Shown: piece by piece, positions 6,032-11,127 of the stretch
How the letters are laid out: each line of letters starts with the position of its first letter
Numbering within the stretch: the stretch's first letter is position 1
DNA from: PVC group bacterium
Lineage (GTDB): Bacteria; Verrucomicrobiota; Kiritimatiellia; SS1-B-03-39; UBA6053
Assembly (NCBI GenBank): GCA_003565815.1
Contig: PXAS01000205.1
Span: forward strand, 1-11,127
DNA: 11,127 nucleotides
Direction: 5' to 3'
Position numbers and translations under genes: made by a program
Notes under the pieces: generated by a model
What the model saw: only the letters and a program-made list of their open reading frames with translations
Told to the model about the DNA's origin: nothing
Database searches by the model: none

Positions 6032-6540
6032 TTATGAATCAGCTCTCTCCAGAAGATGCATTCCGGACCAGAAGAAACTTTTGACGTTGTCCCAGCGGCC
6101 TGTTTCCGTTACTGGGGCATCGCCATACCATTCAAACATCCAGTCACTCATCATATGAATTTCGTCACGCTGATTGTTCCTTATTTCTCTGGCCAGGAAT
6201 GCAACTTCTTCGTGCTCTGCTAATTCCCGGTAAAGCAGTTGTTGCGACATCATTATCGCCTGATAGGAAATCTTATGATCTCTTTCAGGATACCAGGCAT
6301 CGAGCCAAGCGGTCATTTGCTCAATTTCATCGCTTTGGGTAGTGATGATGGTTTCAGCAAATTGTTTCATTTCTTCACGTTCTATCTGTTCTTTCAAAAT
6401 ATTGGCGCTATCCAAGGCTTCCTCGTGGTGCGGAATCATGTGGACCAAACACAAAGAATGTTGCGTACGCCGCCAGTCCCAGCAAAACAACCAACGTCAT
6501 GGAAAGCACCACTGGCGGACCTTTGTTTAAGGACCTCCAT
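6032..6540 (-). pseudogene. DUF305 family protein, frameshifted
   Basis: Two frames must be joined to make this gene. The upstream frame gives KGPPVVLSMTLVVLLGLAAY, a membrane anchor (about 6465-6530). The downstream frame (from about 6450 to the TAA at 6032-6034) gives MIPHHEEALDSANILKEQIE and, later, NNQRDEIHMMSDWMFEWYG; it is a DUF305 ferritin-like helical domain with its MIPHH signature and a second D/E-I-x-x-M motif. Dropping one C at about 6442-6446 would join them as FVFG-HMIPHHEEA. A strong AAGGAGG ribosome site precedes ATG at 6538-6540, but that ATG is in a third frame; losing one G after it would restore the anchor frame. DUF305 proteins are envelope proteins often found in metal-resistance and oxidative contexts. 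The gene is co-transcribed with the sugar dehydrogenase. Confidence 0.75.
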
Positions 6541-6659
6541 AGCTGAGTCCTCCTTTTGATCTGTACTGCCCGATCCCCCCGGTTGATTAAAGGCACCGAT
6601 GAACGCCCAAATAATCAGGACGAAAACCACTATGCACAACAAGGTAAAATTTCAGGCAA
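6541..6659 (-). pseudogene. Small single-pass membrane protein gene with a probable frameshift
   Basis: TTG at 6657-6659 has GGAGG six bases upstream (6666-6670) and starts MPEILP, but this frame stops after nine codons. One base more at about 6641 would carry on into the neighbouring open frame LCIVVFVLIIWAFIGAFNQ, a strong membrane helix followed by a polar tail (PGGSGSTDQKEDSA). That tail runs into the ribosome binding site of the DUF305 gene. The tight spacing and joint damage suggest both belong to one operon with the sugar dehydrogenase. I do not recognise a family. Confidence 0.5.
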
Positions 6660-6796
6660 AAGAATCCTCCGTCTATTAATACCCATGAGGATTGAGGTAA
6701 AACCCAAACACAGGGGCAAAAACACAAGGTTCCACCTACTAGACTTTTGTGCTGCCTCGCCCCCGCTTCATTCTAAAGTGAACAAGAGGTGATATT

Positions 6797-6880
6797 TTGC
6801 CAAGAAGAGAGCAAAAGAAAACAGCGTTTCCACTAAGTGTTTTTTCGAAGGGCAGCAAAAAAGCCGCAACACAATTTTAA
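6797..6880 (+). pseudogene. N-terminal stub of a RAYT/IS200-like transposase
   Basis: This is a 27-codon frame from TTG with an AGAGGTGAT ribosome binding site, starting PRREQKKTAFPLSVFSKGSK and ending at TAA. Only the first nine or so residues resemble RAYT proteins. The catalytic domain is missing. Confidence 0.45.
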
Positions 6881-6975
6881 GACTTTCATGCAAAAAAGAA
6901 CCAGGCCCATTGCCTGAACCATGAAGATACATTCATGGTCAATGATCTGGAAGTGACGGAAATAATTATAAACAT

Positions 6976-7019
6976 GCACAAAAGAACCGTCCCCTTGTGT
7001 TCCGTTCCCTTGTGTTTTC
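6976..7019 (+). repeat. Dispersed repeat, copy 2, with a partial tandem duplicate
   Basis: GCACAAAAGAACCGTCCCCT (6976-6995) begins the repeat, which ends TTGTGTTCC at 7003. It is followed at once by CCGTTCCCTTGTGTTTTC (7002-7019), a second half-copy with one mismatch in the core. Copies 1 and 3 are at 4045-4071 and 11101-11125. Confidence 0.88.
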
Positions 7020-7048
7020 AAATCTGAGACACTTCTGAGCACATTTCA

Positions 7049-7077
7049 TTGACAATAGGCCTCCTTTTCATTAAAAT
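7049..7077 (+). promoter_or_regulatory. Sigma-A-type promoter of the Rrf2 gene
   Basis: TTGACA (7049-7054) and TAAAAT (7072-7077) are 17 bases apart, an almost consensus pair. The following AACTAGTATAAACAGGATTC (7080-7099) sits over the likely transcription start and is where an autoregulating Rrf2 dimer might bind. Confidence 0.8.
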
Positions 7078-7135
7078 AGAACTAGTATAAACAGGATTCA
7101 GGGAGTCTTATTAAACCAATGACGGGGTGAACCGG

Positions 7136-7579
7136 ATGAAAATATCCACCAAAGGCCGCTACGGCATTCTGGCCATGTTGGACCTGGCACTGAACGAAAC
7201 TGAAGAAACCCACGTACCGTTGAATCATATTGCAGAGCGGCAGCAGATTTCCCTCAGTTACCTGGAGCAGATGTTTTCCCGCCTGCGAAAAGCAGGTTAT
7301 GTAAAAAGCATCAAAGGGCCCCAGGGAGGATACAGACTGACAGATAAGCCCTATCGGATCACTGCAGGCGACATCCTTCGCACCCTGGAAGGTAACGTGG
7401 AAGTGGTGGAAAAATCCGGACAAAGTGCGCAAAGCCCTTACGAAACCTGCCTCTTTGAACATGTGTGGCAACCCATTAACCAGAGCGTCGACAACATCAT
7501 CGATGGCATTACCCTGGAAGATTTGATGGAGGCCTTTAAATGGCAGGAAAAAGGAGAAGCAATGATGTTTTATATTTAA
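7136..7579 (+). CDS. Rrf2-family transcriptional regulator (IscR/CymR-like)
   Basis: The ATG at 7136 is preceded by GGGG seven to twelve bases upstream and gives 147 residues, the normal Rrf2 length. The winged helix is plain: MKISTKGRYGILAMLDLA (1-18), the recognition region ISLSYLEQMFSRLRKAGYV (38-56), and the wing KGPQGGYRL (60-68), then DILRTLEG (79-86) and the dimerisation helix ending IDGITLEDL (122-130). IscR proteins hold a [2Fe-2S] cluster with three cysteines just after the wing. Here only C105 (PYETCLFEHVW) is present, at the place of the last one. It therefore either senses something without a cluster, as CymR does, or uses unusual ligands. It is transcribed alone from a near-consensus promoter, beside the decayed RAYT cassette. 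Its targets are not visible. Confidence 0.88.
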   Translation: MKISTKGRYGILAMLDLALNETEETHVPLNHIAERQQISLSYLEQMFSRLRKAGYVKSIKGPQGGYRLTDKPYRITAGDILRTLEGNVEVVEKSGQSAQSPYETCLFEHVWQPINQSVDNIIDGITLEDLMEAFKWQEKGEAMMFYI

Positions 7580-7609
7580 TGTGGCGCTTGCATTGAGTTT
7601 GGCGATGTG

Positions 7610-7640
7610 GAGAGACAGGATGCTATGATCTGTCTCTCTT
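7610..7640 (+). terminator. Hairpin between the convergent Rrf2 and TetR genes
   Basis: GAGAGACAG (7610-7618) pairs perfectly with CTGTCTCTC (7630-7638) around an 11-base loop. Only TT follows, so termination would be weak; it could serve either direction. Confidence 0.55.
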
Positions 7641-7748
7641 GATGTATGAGAAGGAAATTTTTAAAGGGCTGATACCAATGATATACAACGAGACAGTGTT
7701 AGATCATTGTGCTAACTCCCTTGTGTCCTGTCATCCAATCATGTACCT

Positions 7749-8317
7749 TCACTCATCCAGCAGCTGGTTCATCATGGAAACAAAAACATCCAGGGGACGT
7801 CGATCCCGACTGCTTTTCATCCGCAACATGGCCCCCTGAAAACTGTTGATCAAAAATTCGGCCAGCAGCCGGCTGTTGGTGCTCGGAGACGGTTCCTCAT
7901 TCAGGCATTTTTCAATATCCTCTACAATAGACAGCAGAATCTCATCCGCCGTTTTCGCCAGCCAGTCACTGAGATCTCCCATTTCTTCTGAAAAATTTCC
8001 CACAAGGCATCCCATCTGGTATTGAAAACCTTCCAGTATCTGAATATTTCCGGAAAAAAAGCCTTGACCCGTTTTTTAGGGGGCATGGATGGATCCTTCA
8101 GGACCACCAGCAGATGATCCTTCAGATATTGATGGTAGAAATGCAGGGCCTGGACCGCATATTCCTCCTTGCTTTTAAAATAATTATAGAAGGAGCCCTT
8201 GGGAATACCGGCCGCATCGGCCAGTTCCTGGATGCCGGTACCGTGGTAGCCCTGCCGGTAAATAATGTAGATGGTTTTTTCAATGATTTCATTGCGTTTG
8301 AGTTGTTTCTTATCCAT
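7749..8317 (-). pseudogene. TetR/AcrR-family repressor, frameshifted in a T-homopolymer
   Basis: The ATG at 8315-8317 follows GGAGGAG. Residues 1-88 read as a TetR DNA-binding domain: KRNEIIEKTIYIIYRQGYHG, then GIQELADAAGIPKGSFYNYF (helix-turn-helix, 28-47), then KSKEEYAVQALHFYHQYL. At VKAFF the frame meets seven Ts (plus-strand A7, 8054-8060). Reading on gives an unrelated tail; adding one T gives SGNIQILEGFQYQMGCLVGN and the rest of a ligand-binding domain down to 7749 (GCLVGNFSEEMGDLSDWL). The 569-base span is one base short of a whole number of codons. Restored, it is 189 residues, normal for the family. It is the last gene of the DUF3179 operon, 52 bases after the CC membrane protein, so it likely represses that operon. 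Sequencing error, true decay and slippage are all possible. Confidence 0.85.
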
Positions 8318-8369
8318 AGTCTTCGTCTCCTCCAATCGGTTGATAGCGTTCATCCATTGACCCTTCAGT

Positions 8370-8930
8370 CTATTGAATTGGCAGTCGGTAAACGCTCCAG
8401 AACAACCCCAGTATCATGACAATGAGACTGAAGGGAATTAAAAAAGGTTGAACCTGCAAAAAGAAAACTGTGAATGAACTGAGTGCCGGTGCAAGGGCGA
8501 TGATGAAGGTGGGCGCACAACAGGCAAAGCCTGAAAGCACCCCCGGCAGTATGCCTGCCAGTCCCATCCCTGAATCTATTCGGCACATTTTCCTGTATTG
8601 ATAGCTGAATACTGCCACCATGATGTTGGCGCCTACCAACATTCCCAGAGCCGCACCCAGCACAAGGTTCAGCGGAGACACAAACAGGGTGATTCCAAAA
8701 AGAGTGAGCAAGACAACGGGCTCCCAGAGGAAGGGCGCGCGCATCACCAGCATCCGTTGAAGGGGTTCTGAAACTGCGAGCATGGTTGCCGGCTGCTGGG
8801 ACCAAAATAGATGCTCAATGCTGATAAGGTAAATCAGCAGATAGAATAATCCGACGGCGACACCTGCCATCAGGGGTCTGGGATGTTTCCGGATCCTGTT
8901 GATTTTGGTTGTAAACGATATATTATTCAT
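8370..8930 (-). CDS. Integral membrane protein with CC motif, overlapping the DUF3179 gene
   Basis: I do not recognise a named family. The start at 8928-8930 lies inside the stop region of the DUF3179 gene (GTATATGAATAA), an eight-base overlap with no ribosome binding site of its own, so translation is probably coupled. The 186-residue protein has about five membrane segments (roughly 20-40, 68-85, 86-108, 124-150 and 158-178). Its most distinctive word is GFACCAPTFIIALAPAL (134-150), with adjacent cysteines at the mouth of a helix and a following AP. Paired cysteines like these occur in mercury (MerT-type) and other soft-metal or thiol-redox membrane proteins. A periplasmic basic loop follows YQYRKMCRIDSG, which contains a third cysteine. 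The pairing with a DUF3179 lipoprotein in one coupled unit suggests a shared task at the membrane. Confidence 0.82.
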   Translation of the reverse strand: MNNISFTTKINRIRKHPRPLMAGVAVGLFYLLIYLISIEHLFWSQQPATMLAVSEPLQRMLVMRAPFLWEPVVLLTLFGITLFVSPLNLVLGAALGMLVGANIMVAVFSYQYRKMCRIDSGMGLAGILPGVLSGFACCAPTFIIALAPALSSFTVFFLQVQPFLIPFSLIVMILGLFWSVYRLPIQ

Positions 8931-10074
8931 ATACTTCTGTTTGCGGATGAAACGCAAACCATCCAAACCACATGACATCATAGGCGTTAATCATGTCCAG
9001 CCGGGTGCCTTCCAGGGGTCCGCTCGTGGCAATACCCCGTTCATTCCAGACGGATTCCGTCTGTTCATCGACAATACCGTTATCTTCAAGCCGAAAGTCA
9101 AGATTTTGATCATTTGCCCTTCGGTGAAATACCCTTCCCGTATCAAGAAATTCATCATAAATAGCTGCCAACGGCTGTTCTTCTACGCTGAATTCCATTA
9201 GGCTTTTTGTTTTCAGCGCTTCTTTTACCACGGCAAAAGGGGTTTCACCGATCCGGTTGGCCAGCACCACTTCTTTGGGACTGAACCGTTCATCTGTGTT
9301 CATTACCGGGAATAACAGCCGGTCATTGCTGTAATAATCATCTCCACTGCGGTAGGATCCGTATGGATCCCGTTGGTAATCCCTGATAAAACCGGTATCC
9401 GTGGACAGCACCTGGCCTTCTTCATAATAAGCTTTTGCCAGGTGCCAACGTGTCCAGATAACCGGAAATTCCTCCAGCCGTTCGCCCTTCAGCGGTCCGA
9501 TGACAGCCATCCCCAGAATTTGGGGAATATAGCTGGTGGTGGCCCGGTCATACATCACCAGGTTGCTGTTCAGCAGCTTCCCTGATGTGCCGTAGGTTGT
9601 CTCTCCAGCCGACAGAAGTCCCCGGTATCCGATGGTGGATCCCGTCAGCGGGCAGTAGGTAATGCTTCGCTTTTCACCATCAAAAGTTTCGTTGACGATC
9701 TCATGCCAGACCAGTATGCTTTGGGGATACAGATAGATTCCTTCACTGCTCTCCACCACAAAGACCACATCCAGGTCCGCCAGAACGGTGTCGGCTTCCT
9801 CCATTGATAGATACACGGGTTTTTCAATGGGAGGAATGCCATCCATCGGTGGTCCGCCGGACCTTATATTTGCATAAAAATCGTCCAGACCGATACCGGT
9901 GGAGCTCTCATTTTCATTTTCCTGTGGTGGATCAATGGTTTCCATTGCTGTCATTTCATCTGATGCTTCATCAGATGTCAGGCTGCCGCAGCCGACCATG
10001 CCAGTCAGGACGACAATCATGATCAGCAAACCTGCCAGGATGGTTACTGTTTTTTTCCTGTTTCTTTTTTTCAT
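8923..10074 (-). CDS. DUF3179 family lipoprotein
   Basis: AAGGAG lies seven bases before the ATG at 10072-10074, giving 383 residues. A basic N-terminus (KKRNRKK) and hydrophobic stretch end in TGMVGC, a lipobox-like site with Cys29; the Met at -3 is unusual but tolerable. An acidic, Ser/Glu-rich linker follows (30-60). The body carries the DUF3179 hallmarks in order: IYLYPQSILVWHEIVNE (113-129), TYCPLTGSTIGYRG (139-152), TYGTSGKLLNSNLVMYDR (160-177), then SYIPQILG, VIWTRWHLAK and VLSTDTGFIRDYQRDPYGSY. The conserved Cys141 and His124 are likely functional. The biochemical role of DUF3179 is not established. It is translationally coupled to the CC membrane protein and precedes the TetR gene, with its promoter region facing the nitroreductase gene. 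Attachment to the outer face of the membrane is inferred from the lipobox. Confidence 0.9.
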   Translation of the reverse strand: MKKRNRKKTVTILAGLLIMIVVLTGMVGCGSLTSDEASDEMTAMETIDPPQENENESSTGIGLDDFYANIRSGGPPMDGIPPIEKPVYLSMEEADTVLADLDVVFVVESSEGIYLYPQSILVWHEIVNETFDGEKRSITYCPLTGSTIGYRGLLSAGETTYGTSGKLLNSNLVMYDRATTSYIPQILGMAVIGPLKGERLEEFPVIWTRWHLAKAYYEEGQVLSTDTGFIRDYQRDPYGSYRSGDDYYSNDRLLFPVMNTDERFSPKEVVLANRIGETPFAVVKEALKTKSLMEFSVEEQPLAAIYDEFLDTGRVFHRRANDQNLDFRLEDNGIVDEQTESVWNERGIATSGPLEGTRLDMINAYDVMWFGWFAFHPQTEVYE

Positions 10075-10115
10075 AGGAATGCTCCTTTTCGCTCCGGTAT
10101 AGAACCGGTCTGTCC

Positions 10116-10147
10116 TTCAATTTGTGAAATGGTTTTGACAAATTGAA
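10116..10147. promoter_or_regulatory. Candidate operator: 10+10 perfect inverted repeat
   Basis: TTCAATTTGT (10116-10125) is the exact reverse complement of ACAAATTGAA (10138-10147), with a 12-base spacer. It lies 42-73 bases before the DUF3179 start. A TetR gene ends the operon, so autorepression through this site is the simplest reading, but this is inferred. Confidence 0.65.
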
Positions 10148-10278
10148 CATTCATTACCCTCTACTTCCTTAAAAGCAAACGGAGAAATTGAAGAGTTCAA
10201 TGGAGTGTCGACAAATCGATATAAAAAAATATGACCAGTCGCTTTATATGTTTACTGAATACCCTGTCGCTGATGTTA

Positions 10279-10307
10279 TTAACAATCATTTTCAATTAAG
10301 TTAAAAT
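10279..10307 (+). promoter_or_regulatory. Nitroreductase promoter overlapped by a Fur-box-like sequence
   Basis: TTAACA (10279-10284) and TAAAAT (10302-10307) are 17 bases apart. TAACAATCATTTTCA (10280-10294) matches the Gram-positive Fur 7-1-7 consensus TGATAATnATTATCA at 11 of 14 positions and covers the -35 and part of the spacer. Confidence 0.5.
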
Positions 10308-10391
10308 GTATTCTCTTTTAATTCTATTAGTTCAATTTCTGTTAATGCTTTTGTTTGGTAAATGATGCATAAAGAGAATGGAGGAAAGATG

Positions 10392-10961
10392 ATGTCAACC
10401 AGAACCTTTGATTATGAAATTCTCGAAGAAGTGAAGACCCGTTGGTCACCCTGAGCTTTTGATCCTGATCGCCCCGTATCAGAGGAAGACCTTCTGGGCG
10501 TGATGGAAGCCGCGCGCTACGCACCTTCCTGTTTCAACGAACAGCCCTGGCGTTATATTGTCGCTGTGCAGGGGGAAGATGATTATCAGAAAATACTTGG
10601 TGTCCTTAATGAAACCAACCGGGAATGGGCCGTTAACGCCCCAGTGCTGATGATCATCACGTCTCACAAGCGGTTTGCCAAAAATGACAAAGAGAACCGC
10701 TGGCATTTTTTTGATGCCGGCACCTCCTGGGGATTCCTCAGTCTGGAGGCCCATCGAAGAGGCTTGCATACCCACGCCATGGCTGGTTTTTGTGTGGATC
10801 GTGCTAGGGAAGCCTTTGATATTGGCGATGACACCTCCATCATTGCAGCGGTGGCAATGGGCTACTACGGTAACAAAGATGATCTGAGTCCGGAACTTCA
10901 AAAGAAAGAAAAACCGGGGTTGCGTAAGCCCACCAAAGAAATCCTGTTTCTGGAAGAATAA
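10392..10961 (+). pseudogene. Nitroreductase family protein with in-frame TGA at codon 21
   Basis: GGAGG (10380-10384) precedes two in-frame ATGs; the second (10392) has the better seven-base spacing. The frame reads VKTRWSP, then TGA (10452-10454), then AFDPDRPVSEEDLLGVMEAA, and continues as an intact nitroreductase: RYAPSCFNEQPWRYIVA, INAPVLMI-type core, FFDAGTSWGFLSLEAHRRGL, and a C-terminal RKPTKEILFLEE. These FMN enzymes reduce nitro or quinone compounds. The family word here is RWSPRAF; the R or K before AF corresponds to E. coli NfsB K14, which contacts FMN. The TGA therefore takes that place, one transition from CGA. A restart downstream (GTG 10500) has no ribosome site and would lack the FMN motif. 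Either a nonsense mutation or selenocysteine recoding would explain it. Confidence 0.82.
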
Positions 10962-10962
10962 A

Positions 10963-10989
10963 AAAGAACCGACATGATGCCGGGTCTTT
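10963..10989 (+). terminator. Hairpin just after the nitroreductase stop
   Basis: AAAGA (10963-10967) pairs with TCTTT (10985-10989), and CCG with CGG inside, with two mismatches and a three-base loop. The T-tail is short (TCTTTACTT), so it is a weak terminator candidate. Confidence 0.5.
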
Positions 10990-11100
10990 ACTTGACTTGA
11001 CAGATTCAACTGGTATGAAGAAGGAAATCAGTGACACGCTGTATGCGAAAATCCTCAGTTATTGAGTCTGGTAGTATTCAGAAAATAAGACGAAAAAAAA

Positions 11101-11125
11101 GCACAAAAGAACCGTCCCCTTGTGC
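11101..11125 (+). repeat. Dispersed repeat, copy 3, at the window edge
   Basis: This copy begins GCACAAAAGAACCGTCCCCT and ends TTGTGC. It is identical over the core to copy 2 and the reverse complement of copy 1. The preceding 110 bases (10990-11100) show no gene, so this could be the edge of another RAYT cassette that continues outside the window. Confidence 0.88.
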
Positions 11126-11127
11126 TC

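Larger units (their letters stand above)
6721..7019 (+). mobile_element. Remnant RAYT (REP-associated tyrosine transposase) cassette
   Basis: The block is bounded on the left by CACAAGG ... CTTTTGTG (6723-6751), a worn version of the dispersed repeat, and on the right by the intact repeat at 6976-7003. Between them AAGAGGTGATATT precedes a TTG start (6797-6799) encoding PRREQKKTA, which resembles the usual RAYT N-terminus (PRKxREKS-type). The frame then loses similarity and stops at 6878-6880; the catalytic HUH and Tyr region is absent. Around 100 bases of unassigned sequence fill the rest. A gene with this start, this leader and these flanks is best explained as an internally deleted RAYT unit. 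Family assignment rests on a short N-terminal match. Confidence 0.5.
10075..10391. other. Divergent regulatory region between the DUF3179 operon and the nitroreductase
   Basis: It contains no gene. It holds CCGGT-ATAGA-ACCGG (10094-10108), the large inverted repeat (10116-10147), ATTGAA-GAG-TTCAAT (10187-10201), further TTCAATT words at 10291-10297 and 10331-10337, and the nitroreductase promoter with a Fur-like box. Confidence 0.7.

Noticed and set aside
7639..7839. Possible 66-residue plus-strand gene after Rrf2
   Set aside because: It overlaps the end of tetR on the other strand, has no domain and no good ribosome site.
10500..10961. Nitroreductase starting at GTG 10500 as a short natural variant
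   Set aside because: There is no ribosome site, and the product lacks the FMN phosphate motif; the AGGAGG-ATG at 10392 and the RWSP reading frame fit better.

Overview
The window looks like an accessory stretch of a low-to-moderate GC Gram-positive (Bacillota, probably Clostridia-like) chromosome or large plasmid. The evidence is strong AGGAGG-type ribosome binding sites, frequent TTG starts, SHOCT and DUF2680 small proteins, and a dispersed short repeat (core AAGAACCGTCCCCTTGTG) that I associate from memory with clostridial genomes. The genus cannot be fixed from the sequence alone. No rRNA, tRNA or CRISPR array was found.

Layout. (a) 1-2596, minus strand: a copper/heavy-metal island read leftward, with a divergent prolipoprotein diacylglyceryl transferase (Lgt), a DUF2933 protein, a 50-residue Cys/His-rich membrane peptide, a 45-residue His/Met-rich ORF, and then the C-terminal part of a CopB-type (CPH-motif) P-type ATPase. 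The ATPase has lost its N-terminal half exactly where a three-hairpin structured element (831-994) sits. (b) 2892-3795, plus strand: two SHOCT-domain membrane proteins and a secreted DUF2680-like protein, each with its own strong ribosome binding site, ended by a textbook terminator at 3947-3990. (c) 4169-4633, plus: a flavodoxin. (d) 4795-6659, minus: a PQQ-type aldose sugar dehydrogenase, preceded in the same operon by a frameshifted DUF305 gene and a frameshifted small membrane protein gene. (e) 6721-7019: a decayed REP-associated tyrosine transposase (RAYT) cassette bounded by the dispersed repeat. (f) 7136-7579, plus: an Rrf2-family regulator with a near-consensus promoter. (g) 7749-10074, minus: an operon of a DUF3179 lipoprotein, an overlapping integral membrane protein with a CC motif, and a TetR-family regulator broken by a one-base slip in a homopolymer. 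(h) 10392-10961, plus, divergent from (g): a nitroreductase with an in-frame TGA at codon 21. The 300-base divergent region holds a 10+10 inverted repeat, repeated TTCAATT half-sites, and a promoter overlapped by a Fur-box-like sequence. The last bases of the window are another copy of the dispersed repeat.

Themes. The left part is plausibly envelope copper handling: an efflux ATPase, Cys/His/Met-rich small proteins, and a dedicated Lgt to lipidate an envelope protein. The right part is plausibly an envelope and redox module (DUF3179 lipoprotein plus CC membrane protein) controlled by its own TetR together with the divergent nitroreductase. Five coding units are disrupted: copB, the DUF305 gene, its small upstream neighbour, tetR and the nitroreductase. 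The transposase is only a remnant. The region is therefore decaying, or the assembly contains errors, or the TGA is recoded. The strongest candidates for something undescribed are the structured element at the copB breakpoint, the nitroreductase TGA, the DUF3179/CC pair with its half-site cluster, and the copper-linked divergent Lgt.
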